A stretch of DNA of 12,952 nt, from NCBI GenBank assembly GCA_964499235.1, contig CAZCKC010000107.1:1-12952 (forward strand). The letters run 5' to 3'. Positions 12,874 to 12,952 of this stretch are shown here, in pieces. The notes beneath the pieces were generated by a model. That model had not been told where the DNA came from and searched no databases. It saw only the letters and a list, made by a program, of their open reading frames with translations. The translations under genes were made by a program, and so were the position numbers. The stretch is from JAFGRR01 sp964499235. GTDB lineage: Bacteria; Planctomycetota; Phycisphaerae; UBA1845; Fen-1342. Position 1 is the stretch's first letter. Every line of letters begins with the position of its first letter.

Positions 12874-12952
12874 TGCGTTGCGCTCCTCGGCGTCCCGACG
12901 ACGCCATCCTGAACCCTGCCACGCCACGGACAGACCCTGCCCGCGGCGCAGA

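Noticed and set aside
1..12952. CRISPR arrays, tRNA or rRNA genes, insertion sequences, restriction or toxin systems
   Set aside because: I saw no regularly spaced repeats, cloverleaf-like segments, transposase motifs or known defence domains by reading both strands; a dedicated search was not possible.

Overview
The window is very GC-rich and gene-dense. Most ribosome-binding sites are clear AAGGAG/GGAGG types. No ribosomal RNA or other phylogenetic marker gives a firm identity. The combination of a DUF2934 protein, a xylose-isomerase-like TIM-barrel protein, QueG and an Rv2258c-type methyltransferase would fit a Planctomycetota-like chromosome, but this placement is inference and weak.

Region A (1 to about 6.07 kb, all minus strand, transcribed right to left) is the head module of a Mu-like phage or prophage. 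In transcription order it encodes a DUF935/gp29-type portal, a GNAT acetyltransferase, a gpI-type protease/scaffold, a small cement-like protein, a gpT-type major head protein, a gp36/DUF1320 protein, a small beta-rich protein, a holin-like membrane protein, a helical 99-aa protein and the start of an exported protein that runs off the left edge. All frames are open. Genes are linked by 4-nt stop/start overlaps or short gaps with strong Shine-Dalgarno sites. A 14-bp perfect hairpin follows the head-protein gene. Terminase subunits and the gpF-type head protein, normally next to the portal, are absent here, and the cluster begins abruptly at the portal. A GNAT gene sits where gpF would be expected.

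Region B (6.07-6.36 kb) has no convincing gene. It holds a short AT-rich island and a two-tier hairpin, and looks like the junction between phage and host DNA.

Region C (6.36-12.95 kb) looks like host chromosome. It carries a lysine-rich DUF2934 protein, a sugar isomerase/epimerase-like TIM barrel with a palindrome over its predicted promoter start, RsmA (16S rRNA dimethyltransferase), a lipoprotein with an alpha/beta-hydrolase triad whose 3' end overlaps rsmA by 92 nt, a 133-aa unknown, QueG (queuosine synthesis), a membrane-bound sugar-1-phosphate transferase that starts polysaccharide assembly, and the 5' fragment of a methyltransferase. That fragment loses homology exactly at a small GTCCCG-type repeat.

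The points most worth checking are the acetyltransferase translationally coupled to the portal, the terminase-less start of the head operon with its following non-Mu set of small genes, the head-protein 3' hairpin, and the broken methyltransferase. I found no CRISPR array, tRNA, insertion sequence or clear defence system.
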